A stretch of DNA of 64,000 bases, from positions 124,001 to 188,000 of the forward strand of contig NZ_JAJRCG010000002.1 in the NCBI RefSeq assembly GCF_028679125.1. Reading direction: 5' to 3'. Shown piece by piece: positions 8,600 through 18,700 of this stretch. A program made the position numbers and the translations under genes. Below the pieces are notes generated by a model. The model did not search any database. It saw only the letters and a program-made list of their open reading frames with translations, and was not told the DNA's origin. The stretch comes from Methanoregula sp. (GTDB lineage Archaea > Halobacteriota > Methanomicrobia > Methanomicrobiales > Methanospirillaceae). The first letter of the stretch is position 1, and each line of letters begins with the position of its first letter.

Positions 8600-8647
8600 G
8601 ACGGCAGCCCGGGGTTCCCGTTCTACCCGTCGGTACCAGGAGATTTT

Positions 8648-9460
8648 ATGGATAACCATTCACTGTCAGGGCAGGATACCGCCCCATTCCTTGAATTTGA
8701 CAACGTCACCGTTTTCCACGGGGACAAGAAAGTCCTTGACGGGTTATCCGTCACCCTCCGCCGGGGCGGGAACGTGGCGATCCTCGGGCCGAACGGTGCG
8801 GGGAAATCCTCGTTCATCAAAACCATCACGCGGGAGTTCTACCCCCGGCTCGATGCCGGCCCGGTCATGTTCCGGATCTGCGGGAAGGATGTCTGGGATG
8901 TCTTCGCACTGCGGTCAGCCTTCGGGGTTGTCTCCAATGATCTCCAGTACACCTTTACGCGGCAGATCACCGGCAGGGAGGTCGTCCTCTCCGGGTTCTT
9001 TTCGAGCATCGGGCTCTTCAACCGGGAGATCACGCCGGAGATGGACCGGAAGGCCGACGAGATCTGTGCGTTCCTCGGCGTCAGCGGGATCAGCGACCGG
9101 ACCATGACGGAGATGTCCTCCGGCGAATCCCGGAGGTTCCTGATCGGCAGGGCAATGGTAAATGATCCCGGTGTCCTGATCCTTGATGAGCCCACCAACA
9201 GTCTTGACCTGAACGCCCTCCACACGTTCCGGCAGACGATTCGGAAGATCGCCCGGGCCGGCACGGGGATCATCCTTGTCACCCATAACCTCCAGGACAT
9301 CATCCCGGAGATCGATCGCGTCATCCTCATGAAGAACGGGCGGTTCGAAGCGGACGGCAGGAAAGAGGACCTGCTTACCGATGATCACATCGGCCGGCTC
9401 TTTGGCGTACCCATGAAAGTGATCACGGTGGATGGATATTATTATGCAACCGGGTATTGA
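8648..9460 (+). CDS. ABC transporter ATP-binding protein without a permease
   Basis: A 270-residue ABC ATPase with Walker A GPNGAGKSS, signature MSSGESR, Walker B VLILDEPT and the H-loop LVTHNLQD. The signature is MSSGESRR rather than LSGGQ, as in the ModF/YlmA-like soluble ABC proteins. No membrane partner is encoded beside it; the previous gene is the MBL/ATPase fusion 48 bases upstream, on the same strand. It could serve a permease elsewhere or act as a non-transport ABC protein that is an output of the partner-switching cluster. A GGAG site lies before the ATG. Confidence 0.85.
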   Translation: MDNHSLSGQDTAPFLEFDNVTVFHGDKKVLDGLSVTLRRGGNVAILGPNGAGKSSFIKTITREFYPRLDAGPVMFRICGKDVWDVFALRSAFGVVSNDLQYTFTRQITGREVVLSGFFSSIGLFNREITPEMDRKADEICAFLGVSGISDRTMTEMSSGESRRFLIGRAMVNDPGVLILDEPTNSLDLNALHTFRQTIRKIARAGTGIILVTHNLQDIIPEIDRVILMKNGRFEADGRKEDLLTDDHIGRLFGVPMKVITVDGYYYATGY

Positions 9461-9596
9461 GATCCGAACGGAACCGGAGATATACGAAGAGAAAAATCCG
9501 GTTGGGATCCGCTGAACATTTATTGAATAATAAAATAGTCAGCAGGGTCTCATTGAAAAACAGATAGCACGGGAGACACAGGAAAAAGTCCTTGCA

Positions 9597-10198
9597 GTTT
9601 TCATGTTCCTGTACAAGAATAGCCGGGTGTCTATTCAAGGGATTTTCCTGGCACAGGTTCTCCGTGGTCCCGGAACGCTTGACTTCGATTTGTTCTGGTT
9701 CGATCACTTCCGGCTCTTCGTCCGGGAAGGGATTGGGAAAAAACCCAAATCCGTTCCTTTTGGTACGGGTCTTCGTAGTTTCAGGCAATTGGGATGTGAT
9801 ACGGGTTGTTGACTATCCATAGAGTATATTTCAGGCACGTACGGGATTCCTGCAATTTGTCTGGATTAAGGTATTCTCCAGAGCATATTTTTTCAAACAG
9901 ACCCTGCCAGAAAAAATTTCAATCGCGATCACAGGGTGTAAGTTAACGAGCCGGTTACCGGTTAATTAACCGATAATTCAATTGAATAACCGACATTTTT
10001 TTACAGTTTCCGGCGTGCTGTGAGGGGATGATCAACCAGACCATGCCTGAAAATTTTCAAGCAGGGGGTGAGGGGGTGAGGGGGTGGTTGAAAATTTTTG
10101 CCGGAGATCGATTGCGATGCTGATACTGGTGTAACTCATTCAGGTTTTTGGCAGGTAGTGTACACTACCAGGATTCACGAAGAAAGTATGAGAGAGGT
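9597..10198 (-). repeat. Dispersed 0.6-kb repeat, copy A (inverted relative to copy B at 42916-43512)
   Basis: The reverse complement of this stretch aligns along its whole length with 42916-43512 at roughly 80-85 percent by eye, with local insertions and deletions. Shared parts include the peptide-like frame EPEVIEPEQI, then RSGTTEN and NPLNRHP (minus strand, about 9620-9750), a conserved AT-rich block with two palindromes (CGGTTAATTAACCG at 9959-9972 and ATTCAATTGAAT at 9976-9987), a G-rich tract with GGGGGTGA repeats (about 10064-10086) and a closing segment with the box GGATTCACGAAGAAAGTATG. The frame could be a short protein of about 70 residues beginning at 9788 on the minus strand (ATG, MPETTKT) but copy B is out of frame in part. 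I see no transposase. It is either a non-autonomous mobile element or a decayed gene with its regulatory region. Confidence 0.75.
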
Positions 10199-10393
10199 CT
10201 AGATTCCGTTCGAAAAACCGATCACGGTCCGGCATTCGGTGAACGGGTCCGTGTATTATTTCAGGGAATATCCCGTCGGAGGATACAAAGCGGCTGTATG
10301 CTGTGCGCAGGATGGAAGGAAACACCTAGAAAACTCCGAAAATTTTCCGGTATTACGGGAAGAATTGTTTTCACAATCTAAAAAAAGAGAGAT

Positions 10394-10636
10394 TTACTGT
10401 TTGTTGAGGGCAGCCGTGATCATCTCGGATGCGCCCGCGGGAAGGTTGAGCCCCGAGAGAACACTGGGGAGCACGCTTGCCATGGCCTTCTTTCCTTCCG
10501 CAGATCCGGCAAAATTCTTCAGCAGGGTAATTCCCTCGGGCGATGCAAGGAACTGTTTCACTGCTTCCTGACCTTCGGGTGTTGCAATATACCCTGCAAC
10601 TGCCCCGCCCATTCCACCAAGACTTCCAAAATTCAT
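10394..10636 (-). CDS. Small conserved-looking protein of unknown function
   Basis: An 80-residue protein without membrane segments, rich in glycine, alanine and leucine. It begins NFGSLGGMGGAVAGYIATPEGQEAV and ends with a helical segment (ASVLPSVLSGLNLPAGASEMITAALNK). Two approximately repeated motifs, TPEGQEAVKQFLASPEG and SAEGKKAMAS, suggest tandem helix units of about 20 residues. There is no clear ribosome binding site and an AT-rich region with GTATAACG lies upstream, so translation may be leaderless. It sits alone between the repeat and the HdeD fragment. I do not recognise a family or a function. Confidence 0.55.
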   Translation of the reverse strand: MNFGSLGGMGGAVAGYIATPEGQEAVKQFLASPEGITLLKNFAGSAEGKKAMASVLPSVLSGLNLPAGASEMITAALNKQ

Positions 10637-10810
10637 GTGTTTGTCACTTCACGTTATACTTTGACTGTACACATATACAGGTTCATTCTTATAAAAATTG
10701 GGACGAATCCGGTCCTTGTATTTTTATAACAGTTACCCTGTCAGTGAAGCGCATCATCAGGATATCCGGTAAATCCTGCTCTGATAAGGTTCACTAACCC
10801 TGGGAGTTTT

Positions 10811-11007
10811 TTTAAAAAAGAAAAATTCAGGAGAACCCGCTCACGCCGTGACCGCTTCGCCGCACTTTTTTGCAGCGAACGAGACGTAGATCGAGACGAT
10901 CCCCATGACGATTGCAAACCCGCCGGCCACGAAAGGCAGGAGCGCTGCTGCGATGAAGGGTTGATGAGCAGGATGATACCAAAGATCAGGCTGATGATAC
11001 CGAACAC
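10811..11007 (-). pseudogene. Frameshifted C-terminal fragment of an HdeD-family gene
   Basis: About 195 bases are nearly identical to 30446-30643, the 3' end of the intact HdeD-family gene at 30476. I count three substitutions and one lost G (GGG at 10958-10960 against GGGG at 30594-30597). The lost base breaks the frame. The match begins in the shared 3' flank (TTTAAAAAAGAAAAATTC) and stops abruptly near 11007, where unrelated sequence begins. It has no start and cannot make the protein. The high identity suggests a recent duplication or gene conversion rather than an old relic. Confidence 0.8.
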
Positions 11008-11036
11008 GCCGACAGCGACATCCACCCCCTCCACTC

Positions 11037-11336
11037 GTGCTTCTGCCGACGGCTTCTGTGCCCTCGGTCCAGAAGTCCTACTTCCATGTCGAGAAAAGTC
11101 CCATCACTTCAAGAATACTAATCACGCTTGCCGGAAGTGCAGGGCATGGCAGCATCCAGAGTGCGGATGTCACGGTTACCCGCCCGAACGGATCGGTGTC
11201 AACTGGCATCATCCTGCCCTTGAATGGCGTGACTGAGATTGTCCTCGATGGATCGAAAGAGGCCGACCGTGTGGAGATCATTGCACTGATGTCCGAGGGT
11301 AGGACATACCGGGTCTATGATGCGCTGGCTGCATGA
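11037..11336 (+). pseudogene. Possible C-terminal remnant of a pilin-like protein
   Basis: An open frame of 99 codons from a GTG ends at the TGA at 11334-11336. From about residue 27 the sequence (ILITLAGSAGHGSIQSADVTV, then a threonine-rich beta region and DRVEIIALMSEGRTYRVYDALAA) looks like the C-terminal domain of archaeal DUF1628 pilins. The N-terminal hydrophobic helix that every such pilin needs is missing, and the first 26 codons look like unrelated sequence. It abuts the HdeD fragment, so both may have been brought together by the same rearrangement. The link to pilins is by resemblance only. Confidence 0.35.
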
Positions 11337-11459
11337 CGCACCAGGCAGACCCCGGGTCCGGAAAAAGTAAACAATCCCCGGACAACCGTTTTGCTTTTTT
11401 TCGCTGTCCGGAAAACCCTTTACAATACCGGGATACAACGAATCATGCGTCCGTCAGGA

Positions 11460-12236
11460 TTATGGTGCTGCGTTTGCCCGGAACGGCACCAGGAATTTCC
11501 CGAACTCGTTTTCGATAACAAATGAATCCACGCCATACACCTTGCTGATACAGGTCGGTGTCAGGATCTCCTGCGGTTTGCCATACCCTGCCATCTTTCC
11601 CCCGTTGAGCACAACCACGGTATCCGCGTACCGGTACGCGAGGTTGAGGTCGTGCACCGCGATGATCATGCCGGCACCCCGCTCCCACGTGATCTCCCGC
11701 ATTGTCTCCATCACCTCGATCTGGTACCGGATATCCAGGGCACTGGTCGGTTCGTCGAAGAGGAAGAGTTCCGGGTCCTGGGCAAGCGCCCTCGCAATGA
11801 AGACCTTCTGGCGCTCGCCCCCCGAGAGCTGGTCCATGTAATTCCCTGCCATGTGCCCCATCTCCAGTGCATCGAGCGAGTGCTGGACTCTTGAGAGTTC
11901 CTCATCCGACACCGACCACTTGATGTGCTGGCGACGGCCAAGGAGAACGGTCTCAAAGACCGTGGAATAGAGCGTATAGGTGAAATGCTGGGGAACGTAC
12001 CCGATCACCTTCGCAAGATCGATGGGATCCACTGTACGGATATCGTTCCCGTCAATCCGGATGGTACCCGTACTCTGGGTATGAACCCCGGCAATCGTCT
12101 TGATGAGCGTTGATTTGCCGGAGCCGTTTGGGCCAACAAGGGCAACAATCTCTGCGTTTCCGAGGGAGAATGATATATCGTCCAGTACCCGTTTCTGGTC
12201 ATAATCCTTGCCGACAGCGTCAATCACCAGTTCCAT
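11460..12236 (-). CDS. FecE/BtuD-type ABC importer ATP-binding protein
   Basis: A 258-residue ATPase with Walker A GPNGSGKST, signature LSGGERQK, Walker B LFLFDEPTSALD and H-loop VHDLNLA. This is the cluster of siderophore, heme and vitamin B12 importers. The start ATG at 12236 is set by AGGAGG, which overlaps the stop of the upstream permease gene at 12248, so both are one operon. The open frame continues upstream to 12902, but that part is a shadow of the permease. The matching substrate-binding protein is probably the FecB-like lipoprotein at 21248, on the other side of the chelatase genes. The substrate is unknown; a metal chelate or a tetrapyrrole would fit the neighbours. Confidence 0.88.
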   Translation of the reverse strand: MELVIDAVGKDYDQKRVLDDISFSLGNAEIVALVGPNGSGKSTLIKTIAGVHTQSTGTIRIDGNDIRTVDPIDLAKVIGYVPQHFTYTLYSTVFETVLLGRRQHIKWSVSDEELSRVQHSLDALEMGHMAGNYMDQLSGGERQKVFIARALAQDPELFLFDEPTSALDIRYQIEVMETMREITWERGAGMIIAVHDLNLAYRYADTVVVLNGGKMAGYGKPQEILTPTCISKVYGVDSFVIENEFGKFLVPFRANAAP

Positions 12237-12247
12237 ACGGATACCTC

Positions 12248-13420
12248 CTAATACAATCCCCGTCCTCTGCCCCTCATGATCAGGAAAAGGAAGAATACGC
12301 CGCCAATGGCATACATGATGATGCCAACCGGGATCTCCACCGGGCTCATGATCGTCCTGGCCACCGTATCGGAGATCAAGAGGATTGCCGCACCCATCAG
12401 GCCGGCGCACGGGATCAGGTAGCGGTGATCGCTCCCGATGAACATGCGACAGATATGCGGCCCCATGAGGCCGATGAACCCGATGATGCCGGTGAAGGCC
12501 AGGCAGCACGATGCCGCAAAGGTTGAGATCATCAGGCCGGACAGGCGCAGGCGCTCGACATTGATCCCGAGGTTTTTTGCCACATCGTCGCCCGCGGAGA
12601 GGGCATTTAAGTCCCATGCCTTTCGCTCCAAAAGGTAGAAACAGATAACCACGAGCGGGATAAGAAGCAGGACGGCACTCCAGCTTGCCCCCCACATCCC
12701 GCCCATCAGCCAGACCATCAGTTCCCGGAGTTTCTCGTTGTTGGTGGTATACTTGAGTGCCATTACGCCGGCCGTAAAGAGGTAGCCGATCACCACACCG
12801 GCAAGGATAAGCGTGGACTGCGTGGTCCCCCGCGAACGGGAGATCCAGTAGACAAGGAGCATGGAGAGCCAGCCGAAGAGGAACGCGAAGACAACGATCC
12901 ACATGTCATAACTGAGCAGGAAGTACGAGACGAGGATACCCGGCCCAAGGACAATCGCGAGCGCGGCGCCAAAGGATGCGGCCGATGAGAGTCCCAGCGT
13001 GAACGGGCTGACGAGCGGATTCCTGAGCAGCCCCTGCATCACCGCACCGGCAACAGCGAGACTGATCCCGGTGAGGATGGCAAGGAAGATCCGGGGGAGC
13101 CGGAACCCGACCACGATCAGTTCGGCCTGCGGATTGGATGGTGCGGGGATGGAGACCGGGATCGTATCGTACCACGCCCCGATGGAGGGCAGGTACGTGT
13201 GCAGGAAGTTCTGGAGCATTACTGCGCAGGAATGCCCGATGGCAAGGATGGTGTCCATGGGTGAGATCGGGACCGTACCGATACCTGCGGAAATGACAGC
13301 CGCCATGATGACCAGGAGGGAGAGGCCAATGATCAGCGCTATACGCCGGGTGCTGCCCTCTTTGTACAGGGAATGTACGGTCACTTTTTTGGGAGTTAAC
13401 GGTTTATGGATCTCTTCCAT
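12248..13420 (-). CDS. FecCD-type ABC importer permease
   Basis: A 390-residue membrane protein with around ten helices and the family motifs of FecCD/BtuC: the VGFRLPRIFLAILTGISLAVAG segment at about residue 100-125, GAVMQGLLRNPLVSPFTLG and the late FIGLMGPHICRMFIGSDHRYLIP. It carries an N-terminal extension of about 30 residues (LTPKKVTVHSLYKEGSTRR) before the first helix. It pairs with the ATPase gene immediately downstream. It imports a chelate across the membrane as a homodimer. Upstream, 65 bases away on the same strand, is the chelatase subunit gene, so an operon chlI/D-fecCD-fecE is likely. Confidence 0.9.
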   Translation of the reverse strand: MEEIHKPLTPKKVTVHSLYKEGSTRRIALIIGLSLLVIMAAVISAGIGTVPISPMDTILAIGHSCAVMLQNFLHTYLPSIGAWYDTIPVSIPAPSNPQAELIVVGFRLPRIFLAILTGISLAVAGAVMQGLLRNPLVSPFTLGLSSAASFGAALAIVLGPGILVSYFLLSYDMWIVVFAFLFGWLSMLLVYWISRSRGTTQSTLILAGVVIGYLFTAGVMALKYTTNNEKLRELMVWLMGGMWGASWSAVLLLIPLVVICFYLLERKAWDLNALSAGDDVAKNLGINVERLRLSGLMISTFAASCCLAFTGIIGFIGLMGPHICRMFIGSDHRYLIPCAGLMGAAILLISDTVARTIMSPVEIPVGIIMYAIGGVFFLFLIMRGRGRGLY

Positions 13421-13485
13421 GAATGGACCCCGGGAGACAGGAGCGATACGGGATTCCTGCTGAAAAGGTGAGGGGAGGTCTGGAT

Positions 13486-15435
13486 TTACATCCCGATTCC
13501 TTTCACAAGATCTGCGAGTTGTTCTGCCTGGAGATCCTCGAGTTTGAGATATTTTGCACCCAGTTCCTCAGAGAGGGACTGGGCAAGCCCAAAGGAGAGA
13601 AACCCATTCTCGGAATCGATCACAAACGAGGATATGCCGGCATCGCGGATGTGGGCTGCCATTTCCCTGGCATCCTCCATGGGGGAACCGGATCCCATGC
13701 TCACATTTCCTTTTCCATCAGAGATCAGGATCATTCGTGGGATGGTGTGGTGGTTGATCATCAGTTCCCGTTTCAGGACTTCGAATCCCTTGGAGAGTCC
13801 ATGGGCAAGTGGTGTTTTGCCACCTACCGGAAGCGACTGCATGTAGTTCCGGGCAAGCTCCACACTCGATGTTGGCGGGAGAAGAACTTCAGCGCCCTTG
13901 CCCCGGAAGATCACAAGACCTACGCGGTCACGTTTCTGGTAGGCATCGATCAGGAGCGAGAAAATTGCACCCTTGACTGCTGTCATCCGCTGCTGTGCGC
14001 CCATGCTCCCGCTGGCATCAACAACAAACAGGACCGTGCTACCCATTTTGCGCTCCCTGACTTTTTCACGAATGTCCGAGGTCTCAATCACAACGGCAAG
14101 TTCCCCGGCTCGGTCCCGCTGGTGAGGAGCTGCCGCCCGGATCGTTGCGTCAAGGGCAATGTCCGGCCCCAGGGCCTTTGGGATCCGGTCTCTGACGTAT
14201 CTCCCGTCACGGGATTCAGTTGTGCTCCTCCTCCCGTTTCCCTCCCGACAGAATGCGTCAATTCGGCGCGGCGCTGAAAACTGCTGCTGGTTTACCTTAA
14301 ACGGCGCCCCTTCAGCAGACTGCGTAGTGGCCGAACCGTCAGGCATTGCGTTCTCTTTTGGTTTCTGGTTTTCCGGATGTTCGTGGTTGTGCTCCGGCTG
14401 CTGGCGCTCGTCTTGCGATTTCCGGATGGACTGTTCTATCTTCTGCGTATCCATCTGTTGTTCGGAAAACGGCCGGCGACGCATCCGGTGGGAGAGCACG
14501 AGCGTTGCCGCTTCACGGACATCGTCCCCGGTTACCTCCGTACGGCAGTTGTATGCCGCGATGGTTGCTGCCGTCTTCATCATGGTAATATCGGCACGGT
14601 GGCCATCGACTGCCATGTCGATGCATATCTGGGCGATCATCCGGAGCATCTCATCGGAGACTACGACCTGCGGCAGGAGTTGTTGTGCCCGGACAATCCG
14701 CTCACGGAGTTCCTGTTCAGCAGAATCCCAGGTGGGGAGGAACTCTTCCGGTGAATCGTCATACTTCTGCCGCCTCCGGATCACCTCGACCCGGGTGTCG
14801 GCATCATGGATGCCCTCAATGTCCACGCAGAGCCCGAAGCGGTCGAGGAGCTGGGGGCGCAGTTCTCCCTCTTCGGGATTCATCGTGCCGATAAGAATGA
14901 ATGCCGAAGGGTGGACGTACGAGACCCCTTCACGCTCGATGTAGTTCATCCCCATGGCCGCAGCATCCAGGAGAACATCCACGATGTGGTCATTCAGGAG
15001 GTTGACCTCATCCACGTACAAAATATTCCGGTGTGCCTGTGCAAGGATGCCCGGCTCAAACTTCTTCTCTCCTTTCTTGAGTGCATGTTCGATATCGAGG
15101 CTGCCAACCACTTTGTCTTCGGTGGCGCTGATTGGCAGCTCAATGACCCGCATCTTTACATCTGTCACGGGAAGGTTTGGATATTTTTTCTGGCAATCAA
15201 GACAGAGGCCTTTTCGGTCATTTGGATCACATCCGAATGTGCATCCCTCGACAACCTGTCGTTTCGGGAGCAGGAAGGCGAGTGCCCGGGCAGCGGTTGA
15301 TTTTGCCGTGCCTTTCTCGCCTTTGATAAGTACGCCGCCGATGCGGGGATTGATCGCGTTGAGGAGTAACGCCATTTTCATCTGTTCCTGGCCGACAATA
15401 GCGGAAAACGGGTAAATGTCGTCGAAATGGTGCAT
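13486..15435 (-). CDS. Fused ChlI/ChlD-type chelatase subunit (AAA+ and VWA domains)
   Basis: A 649-residue protein. Residues 1-350 form a ChlI/BchI-like AAA+ domain with Walker [10 protein letters not shown] and Walker [11 protein letters not shown], and the sensor segment [22 protein letters not shown] charged, low-complexity linker ([14 protein letters not shown] region) joins it to a C-terminal VWA domain with the MIDAS motif DASGSMG and a late SDGKGN. It is the ATP-driving and adaptor partner of the CobN/ChlH-type large subunit encoded divergently at 15729. The fused form replaces separate I and D subunits, as is common in archaea. The metal it inserts, or removes, cannot be told from sequence. 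Confidence 0.9.
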   Translation of the reverse strand: MHHFDDIYPFSAIVGQEQMKMALLLNAINPRIGGVLIKGEKGTAKSTAARALAFLLPKRQVVEGCTFGCDPNDRKGLCLDCQKKYPNLPVTDVKMRVIELPISATEDKVVGSLDIEHALKKGEKKFEPGILAQAHRNILYVDEVNLLNDHIVDVLLDAAAMGMNYIEREGVSYVHPSAFILIGTMNPEEGELRPQLLDRFGLCVDIEGIHDADTRVEVIRRRQKYDDSPEEFLPTWDSAEQELRERIVRAQQLLPQVVVSDEMLRMIAQICIDMAVDGHRADITMMKTAATIAAYNCRTEVTGDDVREAATLVLSHRMRRRPFSEQQMDTQKIEQSIRKSQDERQQPEHNHEHPENQKPKENAMPDGSATTQSAEGAPFKVNQQQFSAPRRIDAFCREGNGRRSTTESRDGRYVRDRIPKALGPDIALDATIRAAAPHQRDRAGELAVVIETSDIREKVRERKMGSTVLFVVDASGSMGAQQRMTAVKGAIFSLLIDAYQKRDRVGLVIFRGKGAEVLLPPTSSVELARNYMQSLPVGGKTPLAHGLSKGFEVLKRELMINHHTIPRMILISDGKGNVSMGSGSPMEDAREMAAHIRDAGISSFVIDSENGFLSFGLAQSLSEELGAKYLKLEDLQAEQLADLVKGIGM

Positions 15436-15590
15436 CGCTGGGCTCCGGCTATTATTTTTAAAATTCGTAATTCTACTTCATCATATTGTTTTCATTGATC
15501 TTATAAATTATTTTATTTGTAATTTTTCTTACTATTCAGTATGAAATTTCGTAAGATATTTATTACTTCATGAAAAGAATTACCCTCAAG
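15436..15590. promoter_or_regulatory. AT-rich divergent promoter region of the chelatase genes
   Basis: This short AT-rich region separates the two divergent chelatase transcripts. A TATA-like TTTTAAAAAT (minus strand, about 15456-15465) lies close to the chlI/D start, and GGAG before that start gives a ribosome binding site. On the plus strand, TATA-like stretches occur near 15502 and 15555. Near-repeats of a CTTCAT core occur as TACTTCATCA and TACTTCATGA, and an inverted pair CTTAC/GTAAG with an 18-base gap (15529-15556) suggests an operator for a metal regulator. These are candidate sites only. Confidence 0.4.
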
Positions 15591-15692
15591 CCGGGTTGCG
15601 ATCCGATTCTTCCGGAAACGGGAATGCGCCGTTGATGCAACAGACATTAAACCGGATGAGTTTGTCTCTCAGCAAACCCCGGCAACACCGGG
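15591..15692 (+). ncRNA. Candidate structured 5' leader of the cobN-type gene
   Basis: Several local inverted repeats occur in the 140 bases before cobN: CCG-GAAA-CGG (15612-15621, a GNRA-type tetraloop), GTTTG-N8-CAAAC (15660-15677) and CCCGG-CAACA-CCGGG (15678-15692). An outer pairing of GTTGC (15595-15599) with GCAAC (15637-15641) could close the first. No known cobalamin or other riboswitch consensus was recognised. It could be a regulatory leader or chance pairing in a long 5' UTR. Confidence 0.3.
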
Positions 15693-15728
15693 AATTCAAT
15701 CTGGAAATTATTTTTGGGAAGACATGTC

Positions 15729-18700
15729 ATGAAACTGACTGCAATTATGTGGGGTTCGTATTCCCCGATTCTGAAACGAGCGGCAGAAACAACCGGTGTT
15801 GACCTCACTATTTATCCTAACCGGGTACTGGACGATTCTCCGGAAAAAGTGGAGGAAGCACTTGAGTCCATGAAAATGTCCGATGTCGTGCTCTTATATC
15901 ATACTTCAGACATGTTCTGGGAACAAATTGACAAAGAGATCAAACGTATCGGAAAAACAATTCCCGTAATCTCTCTGGGATATGAACCATCCTTTTTTGC
16001 ATATTCTTCCGTATCCCCGGCGATTGTCACAACCTGCCAGGCATACCTCGTCAACAGTGGCGATGAGAATTACCGGAATATGCTCCGGTTCATCCAAAAA
16101 GAACTGTTCGGTGAAGGTGTTCCCGCTCTTCCTCCCCTTGATGTCCCGTGGGAGGGGATCTACCACCCGGATGCCCCGACCGTGTACACGGGTATTGACT
16201 CGTATCTGGCCTGGTATTCCCCACGCAGGAAAGGGACCGATCCGTTTATCGGTATCATCTTTTCCCGGGTGACGTGGGCATCATCGAATACTGCTATTGA
16301 AGATGCCCTTATCCGCAGCCTTGAAGAAAAAGGCCTCAATGTCATACCGGTTTTCACGTATGCAATACGGGACGCGAGTATCGGTGCCAAAGGAATGATG
16401 TATATCATCTCCGAATACCTGACACACGGGGGTGTGCCCCGTGTTGACGCGATCATCAAACTGGTGCCATTCCTGCTGGGAACCTCGCGGGGAGATAATT
16501 ACCAGGAAAAAACGACCGCAGAAAGCGGTGTCAGACTGCTCAAGCAGTTAAATATCCCGATCTTTCACCCCATCATCTCAAATTATCAATCGATCGGGCA
16601 GTGGAGGGATTCCACCGGCCTGACCCTTGACACCGGATGGGCAGTTGCAATGCCGGAGTTTGAAGGTGTGATCGAGCCGGTCTTTCTCGGCGCAAGCAGG
16701 AGCAGTGCTGACGGGGAAAAACCCCGGGAACCGGTTCCGGACCGCTGCGACAAGATTGCGGCCCGGGTAAAACAGTGGGTCATGCTTGCAGGAAAACCGG
16801 TCCATGAACGGAGGGTATCGTTCATCTTCAACAACAATCCCTGTGCAAATGCTGATGCAAATGTGGGCTCGGCATCGCATCTGGATTCACTGGAAAGTGT
16901 CGCGCGGATCCTCACAAGGATGAAGGAAGCCGGCTATGCCGTCGATCCTCCGTCCAATGGCAGGGAACTCATCGAGACCATCATGGGGAAAAAAGCACTC
17001 TCCGAGTTTCGCTGGACAACCGTCGAGGACATAGTAGCAAAGGGCGGCGCCCTCCTGCAGATGGATATGGAGACCTACCTGCCGCACTTCACCTCGCTGC
17101 CACCCGCGGCGCAGAAACGCGTGATTGCAACGTGGGGGGAACCACCCGGCCTGGGAATGGTGTACCAGGACAGGATTCTTATTACCGGTCTCTCGTTTGG
17201 CAATGCAACGGTTCACGTCCAGCCCAAGCGCGGTTGTTTCGGCGCACGGTGCGACGGGCAGGTCTGTAAGATCCTTCATGATCCTGACTGCCCGCCGCCA
17301 CACCAATACCTGGCTACGTACCAGTATATCCGGGAAATTTTCAAGGCAGATGTCGTTGTCCATGTCGGTACGCATGGAAACCTTGAGTTCCTGCCCGGAA
17401 AGGGTCTCGGACTTTCAGAGGAGTGTTTCCCGGATATTGTCGCCGGGTCGGTTCCCTACCTGTACATCTACAATTCGGACAATCCTCCGGAAGGCACGCT
17501 TGCGAAACGGCGGAGTTATGCCACTCTTGTCGATCACATGCAGACCGTCATGACGGGGAGCGGCCTCTACGAGGGACTTGAGGAACTGGAGAACCTGCTC
17601 ACCCAGTACGAGACCGCAAAGATCGACCCGGCGCGGGCCCACGCCCTCCAGCACCTGATTCTTGATACGCTGGCGGAAAATAATCTCGATAAGGATATGC
17701 ACATGACCCACGATCTTCCCCTTGCGGAAGTGGTTGGCCGGGCACATGAGGTGCTCTCGAAGATCCGCAATACCCAGATCGATGCCGGTATGCATATCTT
17801 CGGGGAGCTTCCGCAGGGTGAGAAGCGGGTGGATTTCATCAGTTCGATCATCCGGTATGATACGAGCGATCGCTCGCCCCGCCGTATCATGGCACAGATA
17901 CTTGGGCTTGACCTCACCGATCTGCTTGCAAACCAGCAAAAGTACTCTGATATCCACAAGGCATCGTATGGTGCACTTCTGGAACAGCTGGACGGGATTC
18001 TCCGGCAATTTATCTGGTCCGTGCTGGAAGATCCCGCATTGTCCTATGAGACACTCTTCCTGCGCACGATATCCCAGGAACAGGCCTGTGAACTGGATGG
18101 CATCCGCGATCGGATCGCTGACATCGACCGCCGTATTGATGACTCAAGGGAGATCGAATCGCTCTTCAACGGTTTTAACGCGGGATATATCCCGGCTGGC
18201 CCCTCCGGTCTCATCTCACGCGGCCACGAGGATGTTCTGCCCACCGGCAGGAACTTCTATTCCCTTGATCCGCACCGGGTCCCGACCCGGGCTGCATGGC
18301 GTGTCGGCCAACGGCTTTCTGAATCGCTTATCGCCAAATACCATGGCGAAGAGGGAAACCTTCCGGAGAATGTGGCATTCTACTGGATGGCAGGCGACAT
18401 CATGTCTTCGGACGGAGAGATGTTTGCCGAGATGTTTGCCATGCTGGGTGTTGAGCCGGTATGGTCCCCCAACGGACAGGTGAAAACATTTACTATTATA
18501 CCGCTGGTGACACTCGGCCGGCCCCGGATCGATATCACGGTCCGTACCTCCGGTATCCTGCGGGATAACTTTTCCAATTGTTACGAACTGCTCGATGAGG
18601 CTGTCATGGCTGTTGCAGCGCTCGACGAACCGGTGGAACAGAACTACGTCCGAAAGCATACTCTTGCTGCCATCGGACAGGAGGGGATGTCCATCCGTGA

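Noticed and set aside
10063-10086. G-quadruplex in the GGGGGTGA tract of repeat copy A
   Set aside because: Only three long G-runs are present plus a GG, and copy B has one unit fewer, so a conserved quadruplex is not supported.
12237-12902. Upstream extension of the FecE-type ATPase frame
   Set aside because: It overlaps the permease gene in another frame and the ATPase has a good AGGAGG-preceded ATG at 12236.
15436-15728. Cobalamin riboswitch before cobN
   Set aside because: None of the conserved B12-box elements was found; the stems present do not follow the known consensus, so only an unknown leader is proposed.
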